Source: Buttiauxella massiliensis
GTDB taxonomy: Bacteria; Pseudomonadota; Gammaproteobacteria; Enterobacterales; Enterobacteriaceae
NCBI RefSeq assembly: GCF_902500225.1
Contig: NZ_LR722663.1
Coordinates: 45,501 to 109,500, forward strand
DNA length: 64,000 nucleotides
Reading direction: 5' to 3'
Part shown: piece by piece, positions 29,551-39,420 of the stretch
Numbering within the stretch: the first letter of the stretch is position 1
How the letters are laid out: each line of letters opens with the position of its first letter
Notes under the pieces: model-generated
Database searches by the model: none
What the model saw: the letters and a program-made list of their open reading frames with translations, nothing else
Told to the model about the DNA's origin: nothing
Made by a program: the position numbers and the translations under genes

Positions 29551-30432
29551 ATGAACCAGCCTGCACATAAACCGCCCGCCGCAGAGCTTAGCGCGACGGT
29601 TGGGGAAGTGATTACCCTGCCGCCCGTCACCGTTCGCCGTCGCACACCGCAGTGGCGCAAGTTTTGCCTGAGCTTTTTCCAGCGCCTGGTGCCTGCCGTT
29701 CTGGGGATGGGATTATTGGTCGTCGCCTGGCAAATCGCCGCGCTTAACAGCAAAGGTTTCCCGACGCCGCTCAGCACGTTGCAATCGGCAATCACACTGT
29801 TTTCTGACCCGTTTTATAACGCCGGGCCGAACGACCAGGGCATCGGCTGGAACGTGCTGGCCTCGCTCCAGCGCGTGGCGGTGGGCTTTGGCCTCGCCGC
29901 CGTTGTCGGCATTCCGGCTGGCTTCCTGATTGGCCGCTTCACCTTTTTAGCCCGCATGTTCAACCCGATCATCTCGCTGTTGCGCCCCGTCAGCCCGCTC
30001 GCCTGGCTGCCGATTGGCCTGCTTTTATTCCAGAAAGCAGAACCGGCATCGAGCTGGACGATCTTTATCTGCTCCATCTGGCCGATGGTGATTAACACCG
30101 CCGAAGGCGTGAAACGTATCCCGGACGATTACCTCAACGTGGCGCGCGTGCTGAAGCTTTCCGAATGGACGGTGATGCGCAAGATCTTATTCCCGGCGGT
30201 TCTGCCTGCGGTTCTGACTGGCGTGCGCTTGTCCATCGGCATCGCCTGGCTGGTGATTGTCGCCGCCGAAATGCTCACCGGCGGCCTGGGGATCGGCTTC
30301 TGGATCTGGAACGAGTGGAACAACCTTAACGTCGAAAACATTCTTATCGCGATTGTGATTATCGGCGTCGTCGGGCTGCTGCTCGAACAGGCTTTGATGT
30401 TGCTGGCGCGTCGCTTTAGCTGGGAGAAATAA
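29551..30432 (+). CDS. nasE: Nitrate ABC transporter permease NasE
   Basis: The 293-residue inner-membrane permease of the NrtB/SsuC type has about six to seven hydrophobic segments from residue 47 on. The cytoplasmic EAA-type loop that docks on the ATPase is NVARVLKLSEWTVMRKILFP near residue 200. The ATG at 29551 has AAGGGGAA upstream and gives a normal family start; an open frame from 29473 overlaps nasF and is not used. It begins 10 bases after nasF. Confidence 0.94.
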   Translation: MNQPAHKPPAAELSATVGEVITLPPVTVRRRTPQWRKFCLSFFQRLVPAVLGMGLLVVAWQIAALNSKGFPTPLSTLQSAITLFSDPFYNAGPNDQGIGWNVLASLQRVAVGFGLAAVVGIPAGFLIGRFTFLARMFNPIISLLRPVSPLAWLPIGLLLFQKAEPASSWTIFICSIWPMVINTAEGVKRIPDDYLNVARVLKLSEWTVMRKILFPAVLPAVLTGVRLSIGIAWLVIVAAEMLTGGLGIGFWIWNEWNNLNVENILIAIVIIGVVGLLLEQALMLLARRFSWEK

Positions 30433-30434
30433 TC

Positions 30435-31223
30435 ATGAAGAAAATTATTCAGGTTCAAAATGTTAGCCAGCGTTTTTCCACCGCCAGCGGCGAATTTTTA
30501 GCACTGAGCAACGTCAGCTTTGATATCGCCCAAGGGGAAACCATCAGTTTGATCGGGCATTCGGGGTGCGGCAAATCCACGCTGCTGAATTTGATTGCTG
30601 GAATCACCTTGCCCTCCGAAGGTGGCCTGCTGTGCGACAACCGCGAAATCGCCGGGCCAGGGCCGGAGCGCGCCGTGGTGTTTCAGAACCACTCGCTGCT
30701 GCCGTGGATGACCTGCTTCGAAAACGTGGCGCTGGCGGTGGATCAAGTCTTTCGCCACACCATGAACCGCGCCGAGCGTCGCGAATGGATTGTGCACAAC
30801 CTCGAGCGCGTGCAGATGGGCCACGCCGTTAATAAGCGCCCCGGTGAGATTTCCGGCGGCATGAAACAGCGTGTCGGCATCGCCCGTGCACTGGCGATGA
30901 AACCCAAAGTGCTGCTGATGGACGAGCCGTTTGGCGCCCTCGATGCGCTGACTCGCGCCCACTTGCAGGATGCCGTGATGCACATCCAACAAGAGCTGCA
31001 CACCACGATTGTGCTGATCACCCATGACGTTGACGAAGCGGTACTGCTTTCCGACCGCGTGCTGATGATGACAAACGGCCCGGCGGCGACGGTAGGCGAA
31101 ACGCTGAACGTTGATTTGCCGCGCCCGCGCAACCGCGTGGAACTCGCCGAAGACAGCCGCTACCACCATCTGCGCCAGCAAGTGCTGCGCTTCCTCTACG
31201 AAAAACAGCCCAGGGCTGCCTGA
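30435..31223 (+). CDS. nasD: Nitrate ABC transporter ATP-binding protein NasD
   Basis: The 262-residue ATPase drives nitrate import. It has Walker A GHSGCGKST (41-49), the Q-loop VVFQNHSLLPW, the ABC signature SGGMKQ (140-145), Walker B VLLMDE (159-164) and the switch ITHDVDEAV. It starts 2 bases after nasE. It lacks the extra C-terminal nitrate-sensing domain seen in cyanobacterial NrtC. Confidence 0.95.
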   Translation: MKKIIQVQNVSQRFSTASGEFLALSNVSFDIAQGETISLIGHSGCGKSTLLNLIAGITLPSEGGLLCDNREIAGPGPERAVVFQNHSLLPWMTCFENVALAVDQVFRHTMNRAERREWIVHNLERVQMGHAVNKRPGEISGGMKQRVGIARALAMKPKVLLMDEPFGALDALTRAHLQDAVMHIQQELHTTIVLITHDVDEAVLLSDRVLMMTNGPAATVGETLNVDLPRPRNRVELAEDSRYHHLRQQVLRFLYEKQPRAA

Positions 31224-31233
31224 GGACACGCTC

Positions 31234-34200
31234 ATGACGCGACGTCTGATTGTTATCGGCAACGGCATGGCGGCCATTCGTCTGGTGGAGCAAATTGTGG
31301 TGCGGGCGGCGGGGCGTTTCGCCATCACCGTTTTTGGCGAAGAACCCGCGCTGAGTTACAACCGCATCTTGCTGTCGCCGGTGCTGGCGGGGGAAAAGCC
31401 CGCGCTGGCGACCCAGTTGCACGATGCCGCCTGGTACGTTTCCCACGGTATTGAGCTGCTGACGGGCGAAGCGGTGCGGGAAGTGGACACGCAGCGCCAG
31501 ACGGCGCGCACGGATATTCGCACTCTCAACTATGACGAACTGGTTTTCGCCACCGGTTCACGCCCGTTTATTCCGCCGATTGACGGGCATCAGTTGCCGC
31601 ACGTACACGGTTTCCGCACCCTGGCGGACGTTGATGCAATTCTCGGTGGCAAGGGAAACGCCGTGGTGCTCGGCGGCGGTTTGCTGGGCGTGGAAGCAGC
31701 GGCGGCACTTTGCGCGCGCGGTATTCCCGTCACGTTGATTCACCGCCAGCCGTGGCTCATGGACATTCAGCTCAACCAGCAGGCAGGTTTGCTGCTTGAG
31801 GAACATCTCGCAGAACGGGGCATTCATTGTCAGCTTAATTGCGGCATTGAGCGCATTTCTGAAACTAGCGTGACGTTAAGCAATGGCGAAATTTTACCCG
31901 CAGGAAGAGTCATTATCGCCACAGGCGTAAAACCCAATATCGCCCTCGCGCAACAGGCCGGAATAGCTTGCCAGCGCGGAATCACCGTTGATGGGCAAAT
32001 GCGCAGTTCAACGCCTCGCGTAAGCGCGTTAGGCGAATGCTGTGAAATCGACGGGCAAACCTGGGGGCTGGTGGCACCGTGTTTACAACAGGCCGACGTT
32101 TTAGCCGCGCGTTTATGCGGCGAATCCACGGCAGATTTTCAGTATCAGGACTGCGGCACGCGCCTCAAAGTCAGCGGCATCCCGCTATTTTCCGCAGGCG
32201 ACCTTCGCGAACAGCCCGACACGCGCATCCTTACCGCTTTCGATTCTCTTTCAAAAAATTATCGCTGCCTGCATTTACGCGGCGACACGCTGGTGGGCGC
32301 GTTACTGCTGGGCGATATCACGCCCGCTAATGCGCTTACCGACATCTTACTCAGCTCGGCCCCCGTTACGCCTGCCGTGCTGTTTGACGAATACCACTCT
32401 GATGAGCAGCCGCTGGCTGCCGGAAATGACGACATGACAAAAGCAACGCTGGTAGTAATCGGTCACGGCATGGTCGGGCACCACTTTCTGGAACAGTGCG
32501 TGGCGCAGCAACTGCACCACAGCTATCACATTGTGGTGTTTGGTGAAGAGCGCCATCCGGCGTATGACCGCGTGCATCTTTCTGAATATTTTGCCGGGCG
32601 CAGCGCCGAATCGCTCTCAATGGTGCAGGGCGATTTCTTTGTTGAGAACGGCATTGAGCTGCGCTGTAACAGCAAAATCGTGGAGATCGACCGCCAGCAA
32701 CGCGTGGTTCGCGATAGCGAAGGGCGTGAAACTTACTTCGACAAGTTAGTGTTGGCGACTGGCTCGTACCCGTTCGTGCCGCCGGTTCTCGGTAACGATC
32801 TGCCCGGCTGCTTTGTTTATCGCACGCTCGACGATCTGGATGCGATTGCCGAATGCGCCCGCAGCGCCAGACGCGGCGTGGTGATTGGAGGTGGTTTGTT
32901 GGGGTTGGAAGCGGCGAATGCGCTCAAACAGCTTGGCCTCGAAACGCACGTGGTGGAGTTTGCGCCCAACCTAATGGCGGTGCAGCTTGATAACGAAGGC
33001 GCTGCGATGCTGCGCGCAAAAATCAGCGAAATCGGCGTGCAGGTGCATACCAGTAAATCGACCACCGCCATCACCGATACCGACGGTTTACAGCTGAATT
33101 TTGCCGACGGCGAAACGCTGACGACCGATCTTATCGTCTTTTCCGCCGGTATCCGCCCGCAAGACGCGCTGGCAAAAACCAGCGAACTGGTGTTGGGCGA
33201 ACGCGGCGGAATCGTGATTAACGACCATTGCCAAACCAGCGACAGCGCGATTTACGCCATCGGCGAATGCGCCTTGTGGGAAGGGAAAATTTTTGGCCTC
33301 GTGGCTCCGGGTTATCAAATGGCACGCGTCGCGGCGGCAACGCTTGCCGGTGTTGAATCCGCATTTCTCGGCGCGGATATGAGCACCAAACTAAAATTGC
33401 TCGGCGTGGAAGTGGCCTCGTTTGGCGATGCTCACGGGCGCACGCCCGGCTGCCAGAGTTACCAGTGGACTAACGGCCCGCAGCAAATCTACAAAAAGAT
33501 CGTCGTTTCAGCCGATAACAAAACCCTGCTCGGCGGCGTGCTGGTGGGCGACAGCAGCGAATACGCGACGTTGCTGCAAATGATGCTCAACGGCATGGCG
33601 CTCCCTGCCCAGCCGGAAAGTCTGATTCTGCCCGCGTCGGCAGGCGGCGCACCAAAAGGGCTTGGTGTCGCGGCATTACCGGAAACTGCGCAGATTTGCT
33701 CCTGCCATAACGTCAGCAAAGCGGATATTTGCGCGGCGGTAAGCAACGGTGCGGGGGACATGGGTGCAATCAAAGCCTGCACCAAAGCGGCGACGGGCTG
33801 CGGCGGCTGTTCAGCGCTGGTGAAACAGGTGATGGAATACCAATTGCAAGAGCAGGGCGTGGAGGTGAAAAAGGACATTTGCGAACACTTCCCGTATTCA
33901 CGCCAGGAAATCTACCACCTGGTGCGCGTCAACCATATCCACAGTTTTGAGCAACTCATTAGCCGTTATGGGCACGGTCATGGCTGTGAAATTTGCAAGC
34001 CGCTGGCGGCCTCGGTGCTCGCGTCGTGCTGGAATGAATATTTGCTCAAACCCGCGCACTTACCGCTGCAGGATACCAACGATCGCTACTTCGCCAACAT
34101 CCAGAAAGACGGCACTTACTCGATTGTGCCGCGTGTTCCCGCAGGCGAAATCACCCCGGACGGTTTAATCGCCATCGGCCAGGTCGCAAAACGTTACCAG

Positions 34201-35301
34201 CTGTATAGCAAGATCACCGGCGGCCAGCGCATCGACCTGTTTGGCGCACGCCTTGAAGAGCTGCCTGCGATTTGGGAAGAGCTGGTGGCGGCGGGCTTTG
34301 AAACCGGTCACGCCTACGGCAAGTCGCTGCGCACCGTAAAATCCTGCGTCGGCTCCACCTGGTGCCGTTACGGCGTGCAGGATTCCACCGGCCTCGCGAT
34401 TGAGCTGGAGAACCGCTACAAAGGGCTGCGCTCACCGCACAAAATCAAAATGGCGGTGTCCGGTTGCACCCGCGAATGTGCCGAAGCGCAGAGCAAAGAT
34501 ATCGGCGTGATTGCTACCGACAAAGGCTGGAACCTGTACGTTTGCGGCAACGGCGGCATGAAACCGCGCCATGCGGACTTGTTCGCCAGCGATCTTGACC
34601 GGGAAACGCTGATCCGCACCATTGACTGTTTGCTGATGTTTTACATCCGCACCGCCGACCGTTTGCAGCGCACCAGCACCTGGATGGACAACCTCGAAGG
34701 CGGCATTGAATACCTGCGCGAGGTGATTCTCAACGACAGTCTCGGCCTGAACGACGAGCTGGAAAAAGAGATGGTCAGCGTGGTCGATACCTTCCAGTGC
34801 GAATGGCAAACCACGCTCAACAGCCCGGATCGCCTTGCGTTGTTCCGTTCGTATGTGAACAGCGAACAGCCGGACGAAGCGGTGCAGCGCCAGACTCTGC
34901 GCGGGCAGTTACAGCCGGTCAGCGAAGTGGTGCATCTGCCAACGGTCGCGCCAGTCAAACCGTGGCAGGCAGTTTGCAACGTCAGCGAAATCCCTGCGCA
35001 GGCGGGAATCGGCGCACGTCTTGGCGAGCAGCAAATTGCTTTGTTCCGCTTTGGCGATGCGATTTATGCCCTTGATAACCTCGAACCGGGCAGCGATGCC
35101 AACGTGCTTTCACGCGGTATTGTCGGCGATGCGAGCGGCGAGCCGATTGTGATTTCACCGCTGTATAAACATCGCATTCGTCTGCGCGACGGGCGCACTC
35201 AGGATGGCGAACAGGCGGTTCGCGCCTGGCCGGTGAAAGTGGAACAAGGCACCGTGTGGGTAGGAAGCCAGGCGCTGATTATGCGTGCGGAGGCATCATG
35301 A
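31234..35301 (+). CDS. nasB: NasC-NasB fusion: assimilatory electron-transfer subunit joined to nitrite reductase
   Basis: This is a single 1355-residue open frame. Residues 1-395 form an FAD/NAD(P)-dependent oxidoreductase (NasC type, VIGNGMAAIRLVEQ and VVLGGGLLGVEAAAAL). At residue 401 a second FAD/NAD module begins (MTKATLVVIGHGMVGHHF), the normal start of NirB/NasB. It is followed by a BFD-like [2Fe-2S] domain (Cys822, 824, 856, 859), the sirohaem/[4Fe-4S] catalytic part (Cys1038, 1044, 1078, 1082) and a NirD-like domain without Rieske ligands (about 1245-1350). The protein would reduce nitrite to ammonia and may also feed electrons to NasA. In Klebsiella nasC and nasB are separate. ATG 31234 is chosen because it opens the FAD motif. 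A weak internal start (GGAAA, ATG 32434) could also make free NasB. Confidence 0.9.
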   Translation: MTRRLIVIGNGMAAIRLVEQIVVRAAGRFAITVFGEEPALSYNRILLSPVLAGEKPALATQLHDAAWYVSHGIELLTGEAVREVDTQRQTARTDIRTLNYDELVFATGSRPFIPPIDGHQLPHVHGFRTLADVDAILGGKGNAVVLGGGLLGVEAAAALCARGIPVTLIHRQPWLMDIQLNQQAGLLLEEHLAERGIHCQLNCGIERISETSVTLSNGEILPAGRVIIATGVKPNIALAQQAGIACQRGITVDGQMRSSTPRVSALGECCEIDGQTWGLVAPCLQQADVLAARLCGESTADFQYQDCGTRLKVSGIPLFSAGDLREQPDTRILTAFDSLSKNYRCLHLRGDTLVGALLLGDITPANALTDILLSSAPVTPAVLFDEYHSDEQPLAAGNDDMTKATLVVIGHGMVGHHFLEQCVAQQLHHSYHIVVFGEERHPAYDRVHLSEYFAGRSAESLSMVQGDFFVENGIELRCNSKIVEIDRQQRVVRDSEGRETYFDKLVLATGSYPFVPPVLGNDLPGCFVYRTLDDLDAIAECARSARRGVVIGGGLLGLEAANALKQLGLETHVVEFAPNLMAVQLDNEGAAMLRAKISEIGVQVHTSKSTTAITDTDGLQLNFADGETLTTDLIVFSAGIRPQDALAKTSELVLGERGGIVINDHCQTSDSAIYAIGECALWEGKIFGLVAPGYQMARVAAATLAGVESAFLGADMSTKLKLLGVEVASFGDAHGRTPGCQSYQWTNGPQQIYKKIVVSADNKTLLGGVLVGDSSEYATLLQMMLNGMALPAQPESLILPASAGGAPKGLGVAALPETAQICSCHNVSKADICAAVSNGAGDMGAIKACTKAATGCGGCSALVKQVMEYQLQEQGVEVKKDICEHFPYSRQEIYHLVRVNHIHSFEQLISRYGHGHGCEICKPLAASVLASCWNEYLLKPAHLPLQDTNDRYFANIQKDGTYSIVPRVPAGEITPDGLIAIGQVAKRYQLYSKITGGQRIDLFGARLEELPAIWEELVAAGFETGHAYGKSLRTVKSCVGSTWCRYGVQDSTGLAIELENRYKGLRSPHKIKMAVSGCTRECAEAQSKDIGVIATDKGWNLYVCGNGGMKPRHADLFASDLDRETLIRTIDCLLMFYIRTADRLQRTSTWMDNLEGGIEYLREVILNDSLGLNDELEKEMVSVVDTFQCEWQTTLNSPDRLALFRSYVNSEQPDEAVQRQTLRGQLQPVSEVVHLPTVAPVKPWQAVCNVSEIPAQAGIGARLGEQQIALFRFGDAIYALDNLEPGSDANVLSRGIVGDASGEPIVISPLYKHRIRLRDGRTQDGEQAVRAWPVKVEQGTVWVGSQALIMRAEAS

Positions 35302-37874
35302 CAAATGTTGTGCGCTCCACATGCCCTTACTGCGGTGTCGGTTGCGGCGTAAAAGCGCAGCCAACGGAAAACGGCTTCCAGATTAGCGGCGACGAAAAGC
35401 ATCCGGCAAACTTTGGGCGCTTGTGCGTAAAAGGCGCGGCACTGGGCGAAACGCTCGGGCTGGAAGGGCGCTTATTGTACCCGGAAATCAACGGCGAGCG
35501 CGTGGAATGGGAAGCCGCACTGGATGAAACCGCCCGTCGTCTGCAAGGGATTATTGACGAATTCGGCCCCAAAGCGGTGGCGTTTTACGCCTCCGGCCAG
35601 CTGCTAACCGAAGATTATTATGCCGCCAACAAGCTGATGAAGGGGTTTATTGGCGCGGGGAACATCGACACCAATTCGCGGCTGTGCATGTCCTCGGCGG
35701 TGGTGGGGTACAAACGCGCATTTGGCGCGGATTTCGTGCCGTGCAGCTATGAAGATCTCGAACAAACTGATCTGGTGGTGCTGGTCGGTTCAAATGCAGC
35801 ATGGGCGCATCCGGTTTTATATCAGCGCCTGGTCAAGGCAAAGCAGCAACGCCCGAACATGAAAGTGGTGGTGATCGACCCGCGCCGCACCGCGACCTGC
35901 GATATCGCCGATTTGCATCTGGCGCTTCGCCCTGGAAGTGACGCCGCATTGTTTGTCGGTTTACTGAATGTTTTGCCGTTCTCTCAAGCCGATAACACGT
36001 TTGACGGACAAACCGCCGCGCTGGAAATAGCCGCAAACTGGACGCTGGAAAAAACCGCCGACTTTTGCCAACTGGACAGTGCAGATGTGCAAACCTTCTG
36101 GCAATGGTTCGCGCAGGCTAACCGCGCCATGACGCTTTACACCATGGGCATTAATCAGTCGTCGAGCGGCAGCGACAAATGCAACGCGATTATCAATGTG
36201 CATCTGGCGAGCGGCAAAATTGGCCGCGACGGCTGTGGCCCGTTTTCGCTGACCGGGCAGCCCAATGCCATGGGCGGGCGCGAAGTCGGCGGGCTTGCCA
36301 ACCAGCTCGCCTGCCATATGAATTTTGAACCTGCGGATATTGCCCGCCTTGGGCGATTTTGGGGCAGCGAGCGCATTGCCGAAACGCCAGGCTTGATGGC
36401 CGTCGAACTGTTTGACGCGATAGGGCGCGGTGAAGTAAAAGCCGTGTGGATTATGGGCACCAACCCGTTGGTTTCACTGCCGGATAGCTCCCGCGTGGCA
36501 AAGGCGCTGGCGAACTGCCCGCTGGTGATTGTCTCGGATGTAGTGCGTGAAACGGACACCTCGCGCCTCGCCACCGTGAAATTCCCGGCGCTGGCATGGG
36601 GGGAGAAAAACGGCACCGTCACTAATTCCGAACGGCGCATTTCACGCCAGCGCGCGTTTTTACCCGCACCCGGTGAGGCGCGAGCTGACTGGTGGATTAT
36701 TTCCCAAATCGCCCAACGCCTGGGTTATGGCGAAGCGTTTAACTGGCAGCATCCGCATGAGATTTTTTGCGAGCATGCGGCACTTTCAGGCTTTGAGAAT
36801 AACGGCACACGCGCCTTTGATATTAGTGGCCTGGCAACGTTAGACCGCGAGCAATACGACGCGCTCGAACCGGTACGCTGGCCGGTAACCTCAACCATTA
36901 ATTCAACGTTTAAAAGCTGGCGAGCGAACGGAAAGTTCCAGTTGCTGCCGGTTGAACCGGCTTTACCCCAGGCAAACGCTGACCATTATTATCCGCTGTT
37001 CCTCAATAGCGGGCGCATTCGCGACCAATGGCACACCATGACGCGCACCGGCAATGTGCCACGCCTGATGCAGCACATCAGTATGCCGTTTCTCGAAATA
37101 CATCCACAGGATGCAAAACGTTACGGTGTCACTCAAAATGGCCTGGTTCGAGTCGCCTCGCGCTCTGGCGGCATGGTGGCGAAGGTGCTGATGAGCGAAA
37201 ACCAACTGCCGGGAAACGTGTTTGCACCGATGCACTGGAACCAGCAGTTTGCCCGAAAAGGGCAAATAAATAGCATGGTGAAAAGCGTCTGCGATCCGCA
37301 TTCCGGGCAGCCGGAAAGCAAGCAAACGGCGGTGCGTATTCAGCGCTGGCAGCCTGCGTGGTACGGGGAGATTTTCGCCCGCGAAACCATCGCTTTTGCC
37401 GATGATATTCAATGGTGGAAACAGGCGACTTCTGGCGTGCAGCATTTCCTTTGCGCCGCAGACAGCAGCGCTCAGGCATGGATTGAAACACTCGCAGTCG
37501 GACGTGGCTGGCAGTTGCAAACAGCCAGCGGGGACGGTGAGTTTTATCATGTTCTCGCCTGGCAAAACGGGGAGTTACAGCTGGCGTTTTACAGCGCCAA
37601 CGTCTGGCCTGAGATTAGCGCAGCGGCGGTCGTTGCGGCATTTGAACAGGCTCCGGCAACCGCCGCCGAACGTCATCGTTTATTAGCCGGTAAAACGGGT
37701 GGAACCGCTATTGATACAGGTGCGACAGTGTGCAGCTGTTTTGGTGTGGGAGAGAAAACCATTCTTGCGGCGATCGCCAGCGGGTGCAAATCGGTGGGCC
37801 AACTGGGTGAAAAACTGCGCTGCGGCACCAACTGCGGGTCTTGTATTCCAGAGCTGAAAGCGTTGCTGAAGTAA
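35298..37874 (+). CDS. nasA: Assimilatory nitrate reductase catalytic subunit NasA
   Basis: NasA reduces nitrate to nitrite in the cytoplasm. The 858-residue molybdopterin enzyme has an N-terminal [4Fe-4S] motif (Cys9, 12, 16, 43), Cys130 in NSRLCMSS as probable molybdenum ligand, the bis-MGD-binding GINQSSSGSDKCNAI and MGTNPLVSLPDSS stretches, and a C-terminal BFD-like [2Fe-2S] domain (Cys812, 814, 846, 849). Its ATG overlaps the previous stop by four bases (ATGA), so translation is coupled. Last gene of the nas operon; no strong terminator hairpin is evident after it. Confidence 0.95.
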   Translation: MTNVVRSTCPYCGVGCGVKAQPTENGFQISGDEKHPANFGRLCVKGAALGETLGLEGRLLYPEINGERVEWEAALDETARRLQGIIDEFGPKAVAFYASGQLLTEDYYAANKLMKGFIGAGNIDTNSRLCMSSAVVGYKRAFGADFVPCSYEDLEQTDLVVLVGSNAAWAHPVLYQRLVKAKQQRPNMKVVVIDPRRTATCDIADLHLALRPGSDAALFVGLLNVLPFSQADNTFDGQTAALEIAANWTLEKTADFCQLDSADVQTFWQWFAQANRAMTLYTMGINQSSSGSDKCNAIINVHLASGKIGRDGCGPFSLTGQPNAMGGREVGGLANQLACHMNFEPADIARLGRFWGSERIAETPGLMAVELFDAIGRGEVKAVWIMGTNPLVSLPDSSRVAKALANCPLVIVSDVVRETDTSRLATVKFPALAWGEKNGTVTNSERRISRQRAFLPAPGEARADWWIISQIAQRLGYGEAFNWQHPHEIFCEHAALSGFENNGTRAFDISGLATLDREQYDALEPVRWPVTSTINSTFKSWRANGKFQLLPVEPALPQANADHYYPLFLNSGRIRDQWHTMTRTGNVPRLMQHISMPFLEIHPQDAKRYGVTQNGLVRVASRSGGMVAKVLMSENQLPGNVFAPMHWNQQFARKGQINSMVKSVCDPHSGQPESKQTAVRIQRWQPAWYGEIFARETIAFADDIQWWKQATSGVQHFLCAADSSAQAWIETLAVGRGWQLQTASGDGEFYHVLAWQNGELQLAFYSANVWPEISAAAVVAAFEQAPATAAERHRLLAGKTGGTAIDTGATVCSCFGVGEKTILAAIASGCKSVGQLGEKLRCGTNCGSCIPELKALLK

Positions 37875-37925
37875 TACCGGAGTAATCTGTGTTTACGAGT
37901 TTGGGAATGAATTGCTGTTGTGTGA

Positions 37926-37934
37926 TGTTATAAT
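37926..37934 (+). promoter_or_regulatory. Extended -10 promoter next to the ychO start
   Basis: TGTTATAAT is a perfect extended -10 element. The last base is only six bases before the ychO ATG, so the transcript would start at or next to the start codon. Confidence 0.5.
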
Positions 37935-37940
37935 TTCCAG

Positions 37941-39341
37941 ATGTTTAGAAAAGCCGTTCCATTTTTCACTTTGTCATACGCACTCCTCAGCGCAGGAGGG
38001 GTTGCCAGTACCCGCCATACCTTTATCGAAAAAGCCGCCGATCCTTTTGACCAGTCCACCGAACAATTACCGGATTTGGGCATTGCCCCAGAAACCGACG
38101 CCGCCGCGCGTGAAATTGCCGCGATGGCGAAGAAATTTGGCGAAGCGAGTATGGTCGATGACGGGCTGGATGCAGGGGATCAGGCGCGGTTGCTGGCGTT
38201 TACTCGCCTGCGAGATGTATTGACCGACAAAGTGACCAGTGAAGCGGAATCGCTATTATCGCCGCTCGGCAAAGCCAATATCAATTTACTGGTGGACGAA
38301 CACGGAAACTGGAACGGCAGCAGTGCCTCGGTGTTTACGCCGTGGGAAGATAACAACCGTTATCTGACCTGGAGCCAGGTGGGTTTTACTCAGAAAGACG
38401 AAGGCACGATTGGCAATATTGGCGCCGGGCAGCGTTGGGTGGCGGGCGACTGGTTGCTGGGCTACAACGCGTTTTATGACAATCAGCTTGCCACTCAATT
38501 GCAACGTGCCGGATTCGGTACCGAAGCGTGGGGCGAGTATTTACGTCTTTCTGCGAATTATTACCAGCCGTTAGCCAACTGGCAGGAAGGTGATAGTGAA
38601 ACGCTGGAACAACGGCTGGCGCGGGGTTATGACATTACCGCTCAGGCGTGGCTGCCGTTTTATCGCCATATCAATACCAGCCTCAGTTTTGAGAAATACT
38701 ACGGTAACAGCGTGGATTTGTTTGATAGCGGCACCGGTTATCGCAACCCGGTGGCGGTCACCATGGGGCTGAGTTACACGCCGATCCCGCTGCTGACGCT
38801 GACCGCGCAGCATAAACAGGGGGAAAGCGGCGTTTCGCAAGATAACCTCGGCCTGAAGCTGAATTACCGCTTTGGTGTTCCGGTAGCAAAACAGCTTTCT
38901 GCTGCCGAAGTGGCGACCACCAGTTCACTGCGCGGCAGCCGTTATGACAACGTAGAACGCGATTCGCTACCGGTGATGGAATATCGCCAGCGTAAAACGT
39001 TATCGGTCTTTTTGGCGACGCCGCCATGGGAACTGCACGCGGGCGAAACCGTGGCGCTCAAGCTGCAAATCCGCGCCAGCCACAATATCCGCAATATTAC
39101 CTGGCAGGGCGACACTCAGGCGTTGAGCCTGACGCCGCCTGCGGATAACCGCGACACTAACGGCTGGAGCATGATCATGCCGACATGGAACGACAATGGC
39201 CCGAATGAATATCGGCTTTCGGTGGTGATTGAGGATGATAAAGGCCAGAAGGTGACGTCGAACTGGATTACGCTGAAACTGGCGGAGCCGCTGGTGGTGA
39301 GTCCACTTGCCGATCCGCGTTATGAGTTGTTGCCGCAATAA
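37941..39341 (+). CDS. ychO: YchO, invasin-like inverse autotransporter
   Basis: The 466-residue protein resembles the invasin/intimin family. It has a signal peptide (about 1-23), then a 12-strand outer-membrane beta domain with the recurrent NWNGSSASVFTPWEDNN, WLLGYNAFYDNQL and WLPFYRHINTSLSFEKYYG pattern, and one Big-like domain at the C terminus (about 360-460). E. coli YchO has nearly the same length (464). It lacks the long passenger of true invasins, so it may be a short adhesin; the role is unproven. The ATG has no Shine-Dalgarno sequence, see the promoter entry. Confidence 0.9.
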   Translation: MFRKAVPFFTLSYALLSAGGVASTRHTFIEKAADPFDQSTEQLPDLGIAPETDAAAREIAAMAKKFGEASMVDDGLDAGDQARLLAFTRLRDVLTDKVTSEAESLLSPLGKANINLLVDEHGNWNGSSASVFTPWEDNNRYLTWSQVGFTQKDEGTIGNIGAGQRWVAGDWLLGYNAFYDNQLATQLQRAGFGTEAWGEYLRLSANYYQPLANWQEGDSETLEQRLARGYDITAQAWLPFYRHINTSLSFEKYYGNSVDLFDSGTGYRNPVAVTMGLSYTPIPLLTLTAQHKQGESGVSQDNLGLKLNYRFGVPVAKQLSAAEVATTSSLRGSRYDNVERDSLPVMEYRQRKTLSVFLATPPWELHAGETVALKLQIRASHNIRNITWQGDTQALSLTPPADNRDTNGWSMIMPTWNDNGPNEYRLSVVIEDDKGQKVTSNWITLKLAEPLVVSPLADPRYELLPQ

Positions 39342-39374
39342 CGTGTGATTTCGGGATACGGTTTGGTGTTGTAG

Positions 39375-39402
39375 GGTGGATAAGCCGCAGGCGTCATCCA
39401 CC
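39375..39402. repeat. REP element between ychO and narL
   Basis: GGTGGAT...ATCCACC is a REP-type palindrome between convergent genes. The preceding TTTGGTGTTGTAGG is also found before the REP at 53921, so the two are copies of one family. Confidence 0.65.
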
Positions 39403-39420
39403 ACATTCACCGTTATAACA

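Noticed and set aside
30498..31328. 276-codon open frame on the minus strand
   Set aside because: Antisense to nasD, whose ABC motifs are complete on the plus strand.
31234..35301. NasC-NasB fusion as a sequencing error
   Set aside because: Both halves are intact in one frame with no local disruption of conserved residues; an error cannot be excluded without reads, but the plain reading is a fusion.
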